The notes beneath the pieces are model-generated. The model saw only the letters and a program-made list of their open reading frames with translations, was not told where the DNA came from and did no database searches. Position numbers and translations under genes: made by a program. From contig CALSCR010001943.1 of NCBI GenBank assembly GCA_943704495.1, positions 1 to 34,312 on the forward strand: a stretch of DNA of 34,312 nt, given 5' to 3'. The first letter of the stretch is position 1; the number at the start of each line of letters is the position of its first letter. Below, piece after piece: positions 21,366-32,024 of this stretch. This stretch comes from Pigoraptor chileana (lineage: Eukaryota; Opisthokonta; Filasterea).

Positions 21366-22013
21366 AAACACTTGCCGCAAATGGTTATCGTAATGCGTAA
21401 ATATAAACACTATGCTACTCGCTCGGTGTTCCTTTTGTTTGAGAAATACATTAGGTCCCGTGGAGTGTTTGATTTTCCCTTACTGCGGCGTCCTTCATTC
21501 GACTGGCTTTCGCGGCACCATTTGATAGTCAACTGATTTGGGGTTGATGGGATGGTTGTTGATTTTCTCTCGTTTAGTATGTGGAGTCCAATGGCATGGG
21601 CGAAGAGCCTACGACATTCGTCTGACTTCAGTCCTACATCTCTCGTTTCGTGCGTGCGAGCTGTGCAACCCAGTCTTGACTGAACGGTGCCGCGACTTCG
21701 CCAAAATTTTTCTTTTGCATTTGGTTTCCTCTGCCGACGAAAGAGACTGGAAGTTTCATATCGTAGAACGTCACCCCTTTGTCTAAGGTGGAGTGAGGGT
21801 TGGGTATCGCAAAGGCTTTACAGGGGCTGCAGCGTGTCCATTACCCGACGAAAACGCCATTATTAAAAGAACTCACAGGCTTTAAAGCCAAATCCTAGAC
21901 AAAGGGTGCAGTCAAGTGCACTTTCAAAGAAAACACGACCCACATTATAAGGCTCTGTATTAATTTATACACGCATGGAACCCGTCCAACCAAATTCAAA
22001 GTGGGGCCGAACA
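21366..22013. other. convergent 3' spacer between NCK-like and UNC13-DEP genes
   Basis: Two genes end towards each other here, 648 bp apart. The spacer contains one copy of the dispersed element (21580-21638) and a short imperfect inverted repeat (21773-21785 against 21896-21907). ATATAAA near 21400 could be a degenerate poly(A) signal. No coding region is seen. Confidence 0.5.
21580..21638 (+). repeat. dispersed ~50-bp element, copy 4
   Basis: Starts TGTGGAGTCCAATGGCATGG, has an expanded centre (GAGCCTACGACATTCGTCTG), and ends ACTTCAGTCCTACA followed by TCTCTCG. It lies in the 3' flank of the NCK-like gene, in that gene's sense orientation. Confidence 0.85.
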
Positions 22014-25000
22014 TCACGACCGCTGTTGCTGCTGTAGCGCGCCCTGGGCACCAACAGCGGGCTGTTGGCGGACAAGATCGGCAACATTAACAGCGGCCCG
22101 CTTTGCAGCGCTATCCCCGCGACGCGCGCCGAGGATGGCGACAATGTCATCCACACTCACGGGCTTCCCTCCCGACATGTCGCTGTTTGAGGCGATCCAT
22201 GATCGGACGCCCTGCGGACGGAGGCGCCGCCGCCCCTTTTCGTCGTCGGCAGTAAAGCGATACAGGCTCGTGTCGTCTTGAAAGCGCAGGAGCTGCACAA
22301 CACACACAGACACAACACACGGAGTCAGTTAAGAAATCGAAACACAGACAGAGCAAATGTCAGGCGAGACTAGCACATAATAAGACAGATTAAAAGTGCC
22401 AAGCCGAAAAGTGGTTGCCAATCACAGATACACACTCATGTCAGTTGCACGCATGACTCAGGTAGGTCGTGTCTCAAGAGAACTGTCCACGGACTCCACA
22501 ACCAATGGCAGAGAAGCCGATTCAGTGAACAATAGCACACATTAAACCACATCAACTCACATCGCCTGTGACTGCCGCAATCACGTTCACCCTCAGCAAT
22601 CCAGAGCATATGTCGGTCGCAGAGGCACGAGTCTTGGTCCATCCCTAAATACACCCATTAAATGCATTAACAAACGAAACGAGAACCCACGAGAAGAGCA
22701 ATAAGGAATTCAGCATTGTTGGTTCGCCAACGCACACATACATAATTACGACAATCACAACGCCGTGTCAGGGGAAGCCCACCTTGGAAAGCATCCACGA
22801 AACGACCTCCGCACCCGACACGGTCTGCCGGTGCGTACAAAGTATGTTCCTGTGGTCCCGCACAAGCGGACCAGATGCCTCTGCGTGGAGCAGCTTGTAC
22901 AGTGACTCTCCATAGGCAACCAGGTCGGCCTCAACATTCGCACTATCAGCCGTCCCCGGCAGCCCGCCAGCCATGCCGCCGCTGATGCCACCCACCCCCG
23001 TGCCGCTCTCCATGACAAAAGCACTCCGGTCCGTCGACCTCTTCCGATATGCCGCAACAGTGACATCCGAGACAATCGAACGGCGTGACGTAATGGTGCC
23101 GATGCCAGAGTCAGAGGCAGTGTTTTGCGTTGCCACAGAAACCGTGTCATTCACCATTCCCGATGCAGACGAGCTGGCAATGTCGCTAATGCTTGAAAAG
23201 TTGGACGGCGCCGCAGAGGTGGTCCCAGAAGATGACACAGGCGGGTATTCCACAGCAAGAAGTTCGTCGCATAGCTGGATGAGTGTTGATGTTGACAGCG
23301 AGTGCAGCTCAATGATGCGCACAAGCGAGTCGATGGACACGTGGAGGTACTCAAGGGTCATCCCCGTGCCATCCGCGTGGAAGAAGACAATGAACAGCTG
23401 CGACGCGACAGCGGAAGGGGGGGCGACAGAAAATAAGCAAATGCAACAAGTACCACAAAAGTAACAAAAGTACATGCCGTACCTGCAGCTAACAATGCGA
23501 CAAGGGGGCTAACAGGCAGTTGCACACGCAGTCCAGCTCACCGCAATCACGTGCTCCATGAGGCTCGTCTGCTCGGGCGTGAGCTCCTTTGTCCGCCTCT
23601 TTCTTGGCGACACAATCGACGCAGCCACGGAAGAGTTTGCACTCACATCGCGCTGCGTCGTCGTTGTCGTCTGTTGTGTTTCGGGGGACAGCAAAATCGA
23701 CGCCACTGACGACACCGGTCTACCCGCCGGCATGGGGGACTGCGGCGCCGAAGCCGACGGGGATCCGGAGGAGGGTGGCGTGGCAGCCGTCTCGGGAGTC
23801 CCTGCAATCAACGGCCCCAGAATGACGTCCTCAAAGACGCCGACAACGCCGTTCCACACCGCAGCAATCGCCAGTCGCAAGGGAGTTGGGCTCAGTCGAA
23901 CCGAAAGCTCGGCAAATTGGGAGGCGAGCCACGACAGGACAGGCTCGGTGCGGCGTTGGGGGGGCATAAGAGCCAGGCGTGACTCAAAAACGGCTTCGAT
24001 TGCGGGCCGCAAAAACACAACAGCCTATAGATGACACGACGAGAAGCAAATGGCATGCACACACACGGATGGATCAGATCAGCAGAATAAATAGGGACTC
24101 GCCACACAGAAAAAGCGAAAAGAAACGGAGACGAGACCGATTCAATAGAATTGCCGTAAAAAACACAAAATATGAAATTCTTCTTGTGAGAAATATTACG
24201 ACGGGGGTTTCGCACCTTGTGCTTGATAATATCGACCTGGCATGCACGCACGTGACACAGATAGTGCTTTGCATCCGCCAGGCGAGGGTCGCCGCCGACA
24301 AACGAGCCCTTGTGGTCATTTGCAGACGCAGTGGCAACAGCAACAACGCTCCCGTTGTGCCGCATGCACTCGGAGGCGATTTCATCGAACATGCCAAGAA
24401 GCAGTTCAATGTTGTTCATGCGGACGCAGGCCTGTTTTGGGTGGAGACATGTACAATAACGCACACACACACACGCACACGCACACACACACACACACAC
24501 ACACATACACACACACACACACACACACAAGTAGAAACATGCGGAAATGTAAGCAGAATAAAACAATGAATGTTCCGAAATATGCCACAGGAGCAAAGGA
24601 TACAAAACACTCCAGCCATAAAAACCCCGCACCCGCTCCAACCAACAGGCAGTGCATACAGCAGTGACAATAGGCAAAACACCCACATCCACCGTCACGG
24701 GTTGCACGCGCAGCTTGCGCCCATGGACGGCCAGGTGAGTGTCGTGCACTGCTTTCGTAGCCTTGCTGCTCTGTCCAGCCATCTTTCGCGCCTTGGATGA
24801 CGCACATGCGTCGCCCCCGCTGAGGCTGCATATCACGTCGCACAGAGAGCGGTTCCGTTGCGCACACGGCTTTCCGGCTCCAACAAGTGTTGCAGTGGAT
24901 GGCATGCCGGAAGCTGCACCAGAGGCTCCTGGTTCCATCCCCACGGGAGGTTCTGCGCCAATGACAAACCGCTCGCACCCAGGCCCACCGGGAGTGCGGG

Positions 25001-28000
25001 GAGAGCACGCACACGACGACGGAGCTTTGTCCACGTTAACACATCCACTCTGGCACGTGCTTGTGTGGCAGTCGCACGCTGCATTTGGAATGCAGCGAAG
25101 GAGGGCGAGCTGGGCCACGGCATCGCCGGGAAGACCCTCGGTGTCTAGACGGAGAAGGGCATTGCCATACTGACGGATGGCATCGTGAACAACCTGCGCC
25201 CAAGCGACAGCCGCCGCCGCCACGCACGCAGACACAGCAGAGCGGTTAGAATGGAATATGTGCAGAGTGGAATATGTGCAATTGATGATGTGCAATCAGA
25301 ATCATTCACACGTGTTGTGCCTTCTCCCTTCAAAACAGACAGAACATTGGCGATCGACAGCAACAACAACACTTACAAACAAAAACAAACAGAAAACAGC
25401 AACAGCAACAGCAGAAGCGAGCACCCACAGACAGGAAACGGTCGCAGAATATCGAGAGTGGGACGCTGGGGATGCTCGCAGACGCCGCCGCCCCATCCAG
25501 TTCGCTTTCCAAATGGCGGCCAAATTTCCTGGATGGCGTGGACGAGGCCGACAAAGGGGAGCCGTCGAGGAGAAAGTCCAGACTGCGAACAAACCGCAGC
25601 GCCTCCGCAAGGGCATAGACCACATCGATCACAGAGCTTGAGTTGGCGCAGTCCGCTCCCGTCACAGAGTCCATCAGCGGCGACCACTGTTGTGCGTGTG
25701 AACAAGTGAAGAATTATAAAGCGTTATATGTGTCAGGCATCGGTGGGGATAAATTGCGAGGGACTCATTTGTGCGGCGCAGATCCTCAGACTGATGAAAA
25801 CAGATGCTATGGAGAACTGACGCCAACACAGCAGCGTCACGCATGGCAGGAGCAACGCACATCAAATAGCACATCAACCACATTGTCGGCACGCACCGTG
25901 TCCTTCTCGCAAGCGCGGTCTATCCACAAAGCCAATCGGTCTGACAGCGAATCGACCCACTGCAGTGCAATGGGAACGAAATCTTCCCTCCATGACGTCA
26001 TTGAGCCGCTGCAATGTTGAATATTGGCGTTGGTTGTGGTCGGATTGTGAGTTGGTGAGGTGAGAGACAGATCAGAGAAAAAGAGACGGAAAATGGATGA
26101 AGAGGACATGACATGCAAGGATGTAGGATTCAAATCAGTGTCATAGGTGCTGTGCCCATGGACACCATATGTACGATGCAAAGAGAGAGCGTATCCCTGC
26201 ATGCATGCAGACAGAACAACCGCATGCAAACAATCGAGATGTAGGATTCAAGTTGTTGACTGTTCGCGTTGTAGTTAGTGCCATGGAAACAACTGATTGC
26301 TGTGGCATGCAATCTCGCGAATTCACAGCACATGCATTGCTATCTGTTGAGTGTGGAGTCCCTGTCGGGTTCAGGTTTACCCACTCTGGAAAGAGGGGCA
26401 TCCATTGAGAGTCGAGCTTGTGGAGGGCCATCGCCAGATGAAGTAGATCATGGTCGAGGTCTGTTGCATCAATCTGACGGAATGGATGTGCCTCCTGCGC
26501 ATGAGTGTGTGAGTGCGTGTGTGTGTGTGTGTGTGTACGTCAGTGCCTAAGGAGAAGCCGGATAGAAAAGAAACAGGCACAATTGGAACCAAAACAAACA
26601 CAACATAACATTACGCAAGAGATACGAGGACTACAGAGAGCAAACACACTGCAACCGCAGCACTTCCAATCAGCAGAACAGAGAAGACACAACAAGGGGA
26701 TGAGCAGTGCCCAGGACACTCACACTGCCCGCGGGCGCAGACTGTCGCGCAATACGTTCGTTCTCGATGAGCCGTCCCTGGCTGGCGCACAGCTGGTGCA
26801 CATCGGCACACACCATGGCGTAGTACTCGGCGCCGGCGAGGGCGACAAGGTCAAAGTGGCTGCAGAACATGATGTAGTATTGCATGACGCACACGTGCGT
26901 GGTTAATCCTCACATGTTCAGGGCACGTGTGGAAGTGACCACAAACAAAAGCAACGAAACAATTAAACACAGAAGAGAAGGGGAAACAACAGAAGGGAAA
27001 ACAAAGTGCCAGGAACGTGACAACAGAAATGACACTGTTTTCAATAGTAAGATGCGCCACTGAAAAAAATGATTGTTCCCACCCGTCAAACTCAATTTGG
27101 TAGTACTTTCGGTAGTACTCGAGCTCAGAGTTGATCTCCTCGACAACGAGAGAGAGCTGTGCAGCAGTGTACGGACACCGCGCTAAGTCGTGGAGTCGAC
27201 TCGATGTGCTTGCGGTGCTTTGCTTGCGTCGCTCATTTGCCTGGACGGGCGAGGCCTCACATCCCCGGGTGCAATCCAGCGAAATGGTCAGTATCCTGCA
27301 GCAGAATAGGGCGGGGTATGTGGTGTGATTTCAGAATGCCAATCCGCTTCACAAAGCGAGCGTGGTAAAGCATGCACATTAAGCGAGGTAAGGCACTTGT
27401 GTACATACGCAACCATTTACCAAAGGGTATCACACATATGGTTCATTAGTTTGGCTCACCGCTGATATGTAGTCGAAAAGCTCTCCTTAAGGTAGCGCGA
27501 GAGGACATAGTCGAGGTTGTACGATGCCTGCGACTTGCCACCACCGACGTATCTGTGGGCGGGCGCCATGGAGGGACGACAGAGGGTTCGGTGTACAAGC
27601 ACAACACAGGATAAGATGAGAGAACACACATTACTCTTCTGGCAATTATGTTGGAGCCGATGGACATTGCGGCAAAGCCACTGGCTTGAATGTCACATCT
27701 CCTGGCAACTTCCGAAAAACAAATGAATCAGCCTCATCGCAGGTCCGAACAACAACCACCCAAAAATCACAACACAACACACAACACAACGCAGAGTGAC
27801 ATCATAATCAGACTGTAAATTACCTGTCTGCCTGTGTGAGAAGGCCGAGCAGCTCAATGAGAGACGACACACCACCACGGGGTGCGTTGTTGGGGAAGAT
27901 GCGCTTGATGCGAGTGAGCGAATTCCGCACTTGTGCGTGAAGCAGCAGCACTGCTTGTCGGAACATGTTGTGCTGCCATAGAAAAAGAATAACAAATAAA

Positions 28001-30471
28001 AGGTCAAAGAGGTTATTGGAGGAAGAAAGAAGAAATAAAGATATGCACACAACCATCATTTAGTTTCACAGAACGGATCAAGAGAGCGTAAACTGCCAGT
28101 CGCACAGGAGAGAGAAAAAACAAACACGTGCCCAACGCATGTACCTCCTTGGTGGTCATCGTGACGCGCGACTGGCTCTGAGGCAGCAGCGACAGCGAGT
28201 CGCGGAGGGCGGCAATTGTCCATCTCAAGTGGGGAAGCGTGTTTTCAAACCGACGCGCCAGATGAAACAGCCGCGCGAGATGGCGCTGCATGTCACCAAC
28301 GCCGTGACGGAGCGAGAACTCGGCGAGAATCCGCACGCACCGGTCGTGGTCCGTCACTGGCCCAGAGAACACCGGAAATGACGCAATGCTGGCGCGGGCA
28401 AAGCCTGTGGCGGGGCCGGGGGACACTGGGGACCCCACACGGACGGGGCTTGCGCTGCCCCTCCTCACCCCCATCAGTAGGCCATTTGGAGCCCGCGGCG
28501 ATGTTCCATGCACATCCGCCAGTGCACCGACAAGCTCAGAGGCGACCGAGGGCAGTGGGCTTTCTCCCGCGGGAGGAATCGCCGTCACAGAGTTTGCGAT
28601 GCCAGCCACCGCGGACGATCGGCGTCCCGTGCGCCGTCCGTCGGCTGTGCGAGCGCACCGGTCGAGCAGCTTGGCGATGAGCGATTCGAGCTGCGCGTGG
28701 CGGTCGACGGCGGCGTGGGTGGAAGGTGGCGCCGGTTGGGGCAGCGTAAATGCCCAGAACTTGCCAATCAGGGCGTGGATTTTGGCCTGCTCCTGGTGGC
28801 GCCACAGATCGTATGTATTTTTTGTCTGAAAGGTAAAAGGTAAAGAGTGTGTGAGTGCTATTCTTGTGTGTATTTTTTCAAATTGTAGTGTGACGCCTCA
28901 GAATGGTTCCAAAATCCAACGCCCGCAGTTGTGCGATTTTCGCGCCTTACAAATAAAAAAATGCTATCACTCAGAAAATGAACTCCATTCAAAGCCATTG
29001 GAGACGCGACGATTCAACGCATGGATCAGTGGCCATTTGTGGACCGCAGGTGGTAAAAGACAAGCCAGCAACACTGACCGGGAATGCCTGCATGCTGTAT
29101 ACGGGGTGGCTGTTGTTCTCGAGGTGCATCATTTGCACAACCAAGTCTTGCGCCAACAACTGTGTAAGTGTGCATATGTGTGAGTTGACGTGGGCGCCAA
29201 AAAAAATCATTGTTTAGGTGCTGTGCGAACGATTTCCCTCACATACATGTGGGATTCAAGTCAGTGTCTTAAGAGCTAAGATCGGGCCGTTTTTCAGCAG
29301 TCACATTGATGCCGAGGACAACGGAATGCAGATTGAATGTAAGGGAGCCGACTACCACATGCCAACAGCATGCCACACAAACGTGCGTACAACACGAGCA
29401 CACGAGCACACAACAACAACAGCAGAAACAACAACATGGGTTTACCAACCTCGGCGTCCTTGGCAGAGTCCCTGCGACCGCGCAGCTCCTTCACACACTC
29501 CATATGGGCCTGGTTGCTCATGCCAAACGCATCCCGCAGAAATTCAACCAGCCCCTCCGAGTCGCCACCGCCAATTTCGCCGGCGAGCGCGGGAAATAGT
29601 GCACACTGCAATGCGGCAATGTAGGTCTCGCGCAACGCTTGTGGAAGTGGCAGCTCACGCTCGGCAGTCGCCGATCCAGTTGGACGGTCTGCATCATCGT
29701 CGTCGGAAGGATCTCCGCGGTTTGGTTCGTCTGTGCGCTTCTGCAGGTGATCATGGATGGTGAAAAGGAAGATACATACAAGGTAGGTATCAGAGACGCG
29801 CTCCGATGATAGCCGCTTTCCAGACAAAGAGAAATATAATATATGTAGTTAAAAAGTGGCCGCCTAAAGAGAGATCCCGGGGAACGTGTGCAGAAAGTGC
29901 GGTGCTCAATCATGCATTTGTCTATACCCACGAGTCGCGTTGTCAGTCGCCGCACGCTTTGTCGTCGACGACGCTTCCATCCTCCGTTGTTGAAGTATGC
30001 GCGTACGACAGGAAACACCTTGCCAGACCTAATTGCGTCGTGTTTTGATGATTGTGTGTCGCAAAACGACGGTGAGCAGGATTTGCACGGATAATTCCAG
30101 TTCATCACGACGCAATAAGCTAAGACTTGCCACAAACAACAAGAAGTATCGCACGCGCGGATTCAACACCAAACATGTTGCAATTGCGCCCACCTAAGTG
30201 TGCGTGCGAGTGGATCCTCGGTCGCATCTGTACACAATGTCCAATCATCATCACAAGCACTCGACTGATCGCTTCCAACATGGGATCCCGCAAGACTAGT
30301 GGGATGTACTCCGCGCGCGCCATCAGAAACATCGTCGTCGTCGGAAGATGCAGCCGAGTCCTCCCGCGACGCGTCCGCGCTGCGTGCCCATCTTAGGACG
30401 TCCGCAAAAGCGGCAACCGGCGAGAGCGAAGCGCCGTCGTTCGAGATGGAGGCGGATGCAAAAGAGGGCAT
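22014..30471 (-). CDS. UNC13/Munc13-like protein with C-terminal DEP domain
   Basis: Eighteen exons in mRNA order: 30194-30471, 29932-30028, 29450-29815, 29079-29159, 28145-28825, 27824-27972, 27460-27552, 27083-27295, 26724-26859, 26385-26494, 25897-26008, 25429-25686, 24687-25193, 24216-24431, 23542-24024, 22783-23397, 22561-22644, 22014-22292 (4758 nt, 1585 aa), all in phase. UNC13-family MUN domains prime vesicles for SNARE fusion. MHD1, about 738-860: WREDFVPIALQWVDSLSDRL then NSSSVIDVVYALAEAL. MHD2, about 1100-1310: RLAIAAVWNGVVGVFEDVIL, LTPEQTSLMEHVIA, then FFHADGTGMTLEYL. DEP, about 1425-1510: LVRDHRNILCT, GAEVVSWMLSK, SATDICSGLLRVNVIAAV, LLRFQDDTSLYRF. No C2 or C1 domain is recognisable. 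The N-terminus is acidic and Ser-rich; a cysteine-rich insert lies between MHD1 and MHD2. The first two exons rest on phase and openness, not homology. Confidence 0.82.
22450..22500 (-). repeat. dispersed ~50-bp element, copy 5 (degenerate)
   Basis: On the minus strand it begins TGTGGAGTCCGTGGACAGTT and continues CTCTTGAGACACGACC, matching the consensus start and its TAAGACAC core. It lies in the last intron of the UNC13-DEP gene, sense orientation. Confidence 0.7.
24461..24529 (-). repeat. (CA)n microsatellite in UNC13-DEP intron
   Basis: A CA tract on plus (GT in the sense strand) lies about 30 nt upstream of the acceptor of the exon that begins at 24431. It creates a misleading 467-aa minus-strand ORF by staying open across two exons and the intron. 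Confidence 0.93.
26122..26168 (-). repeat. dispersed ~50-bp element, copy 6
   Basis: Plus-strand reading TGTAGGATTCAAATCAGTGT, then CATAGGTGCTGTGCCCATGG, then ACACCA: a close match to the reverse-complement consensus. It lies in the UNC13-DEP intron 26009-26384, sense orientation. Confidence 0.9.
26240..26290 (-). repeat. dispersed ~50-bp element, copy 7 (degenerate)
   Basis: Plus-strand TGTAGGATTCAAGTTGTTGA, a diverged middle, then GTGCCATGGAAAC. It is in the same intron as copy 6 and the same orientation, starts 118 bp apart. A further fragment, TGTGGAGTCCCTG at about 26352, may be a broken end. Confidence 0.65.
27650..27697 (+). repeat. dispersed ~50-bp element, copy 8 (antisense in gene)
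   Basis: Starts TGTTGGAGCCGATGGACATT, continues GCGGCAAAGCCACTGGCTTG, and ends AATGTCACA followed by TCTCC. It is in the UNC13-DEP intron 27553-27823 but points against the gene, the only clear antisense intronic copy. Confidence 0.7.
29249..29280 (-). repeat. dispersed ~50-bp element, copy 9 (partial)
   Basis: Plus-strand TGTGGGATTCAAGTCAGTGT then CTTAAGAGCTAAG. The half corresponding to the consensus 3' end is well kept, and the other half fades after 29280. It lies in the UNC13-DEP intron 29160-29449, sense orientation. Confidence 0.75.
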
Positions 30472-32024
30472 GATTGAAGGAGCCGCGGGAGTGCCGCCCG
30501 TAATAGGGGACCCCGCGACTTCACAACAACCCCACAGCGCCAGGTTTGCAAGTGTCGGCCGGTGCCGCCCTCACCCCCGGCGCGCACTGGACTTGGCTTG
30601 CTTCCGCACGCGCCACGCAAATCACACAGACGCGAGAATGTCAGAGTGTGTGTGCCCGTGAAACGCAGACAATTAGTTGCAATCCAGCAAGTATCGATGA
30701 AAGACTGACTTTTTGCCACAAGAAGAAGATGTAGTGGTGGGGTGTGAGAGTGACCTTATTACATCACTCTCACTCCAACGAACCGGGCGGCAGTGTGCGC
30801 ACCTCACTCAATTACCTTCCGTTTCTACTGCGAGACTGCCAATTATGGATTCCATACATAAGCCATAGTGAAATGAATTTCATTCATCTACTATTTGCGC
30901 ATGTTCGCTAGTAGTGGCTATTATTACCCACTTCATCGGCTGAACGGAAACACCTGCAGCAGTTGACTATTGACATATACCTACAGTGGCCGGGGACCAG
31001 CTGTCTCGACAACCATCCAAGTCTTAAAATGAAAGGTGGCAAGTCGCGACAGGTATACGTAAACGTGTGCGCGCGCGCCGTTGTGTATGTGTGTATGTGC
31101 TGTGTGCATGTGTGGGGCATGTGCCGTGTGGGGCATGCGCACAGTGTGTCGGCATGGGTGAGTGCATGTGTGTGTGTACGTGTGTGTGCATGTGTGTGTT
31201 TGTGTGATATGGTCAGAGCCATAGAATGCCGGCGGAAGATCTATGGCTATGCACACTCATCTACAGCGCACATTCACCCGACACAATGTGTGGGCGTGGG
31301 GTAATTCACTCGCAGAGCTGTCCGACACGTGATGAACGTGCAGGTCCGGCGTATTTTACTCCAGTCATTTGCCTTCATTGCTGTCCTTATGAACCCGCAA
31401 CTGGAATTCTCTCTCTGTGTGTGTGTGTGTGTGTGTGCGTGTGCAATACAGGCTGTATCTCACTGCGCCCCGTGCCATTACTTACCTAGCTGCAATTGTT
31501 GCAGCACCCATTTCTTCTGACGCATATTCCATCGTCTATTTACGCGACAATAATCGGCGCATTTCAGACCATGATAATCAGTGGCATGGTCATGCACAAT
31601 CGCACGCTGACAGTACGCAACAGTCAGTCGCGGGAAACTGGGGCACTTGAATTGAACTGCACGGCACGGCGGCTCTTTCTCGCAGTAATCAGTGTGGGAT
31701 CAGACGAATGTTGTACTCGAGGACTGTGAACATGGCCGTTGGTCAAGCTGGTTTGAAGTAAGCAGGAAGATCAGGATCAATGTCTCAGGGCCTCCCGATA
31801 GTACAGTAGCAGCCGCCGGCCACGCCAAACGTAACACGCCGGCAACGCAACCGAGCGCTCGCCAATTTATCTGATGACGGTTACACTCAGACTTTCCCGC
31901 CGATTTTTGCAGTAGTTCCTCTGCGACGGCACACAACATTTATACAACAGCAGCAAGATTCCGGTAAAAGTTAATACTGTTGAATTTGGGTACAGTCTGC
32001 AAGACCGTGAGCAAAACACCAGAA
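30472..32024. promoter_or_regulatory. divergent spacer between UNC13-DEP and DNAJC9
   Basis: The 1.55 kb between the two presumed start codons hold GT-rich stretches (about 31080-31205 and 31417-31443) and CACGTGAT at 31326-31333, close to the E-box palindrome seen upstream of MNAT1 and STT3. No ORF here shows a recognisable family or believable splice structure. Undetected 5' exons of the UNC13-DEP gene could lie here. Confidence 0.35.

Noticed and set aside
21773-21907. Imperfect inverted repeat ACCCCTTTGTCTA / TAGACAAAGGGT
   Set aside because: Short arms about 110 bp apart, with no target duplication or coding content; could be a weak hairpin at the convergent 3' ends but is not supported as a mobile element.
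23892-25295. Single 467-residue open frame on the minus strand
   Set aside because: It merges two real exons of the UNC13-DEP gene (24216-24431 and 24687-25193) with introns, including a GT tract read as Cys-Val. Splice sites and MUN homology explain the real parts.
26860-26894. Longer version of UNC13-DEP exon 9 including YYIMFC
   Set aside because: Starting at 26859 after CTGCAG keeps phase with the preceding exon (GG|C), while the longer form has no acceptor that preserves the frame.
30120-30332. Minus-strand frame with PLVLRDPMLEAISRVL as first UNC13-DEP exon
   Set aside because: It looks protein-like but cannot be joined in phase to the next exon; the overlapping frame ending DPLARTLR joins in phase and has an ATG. 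I cannot fully exclude it.
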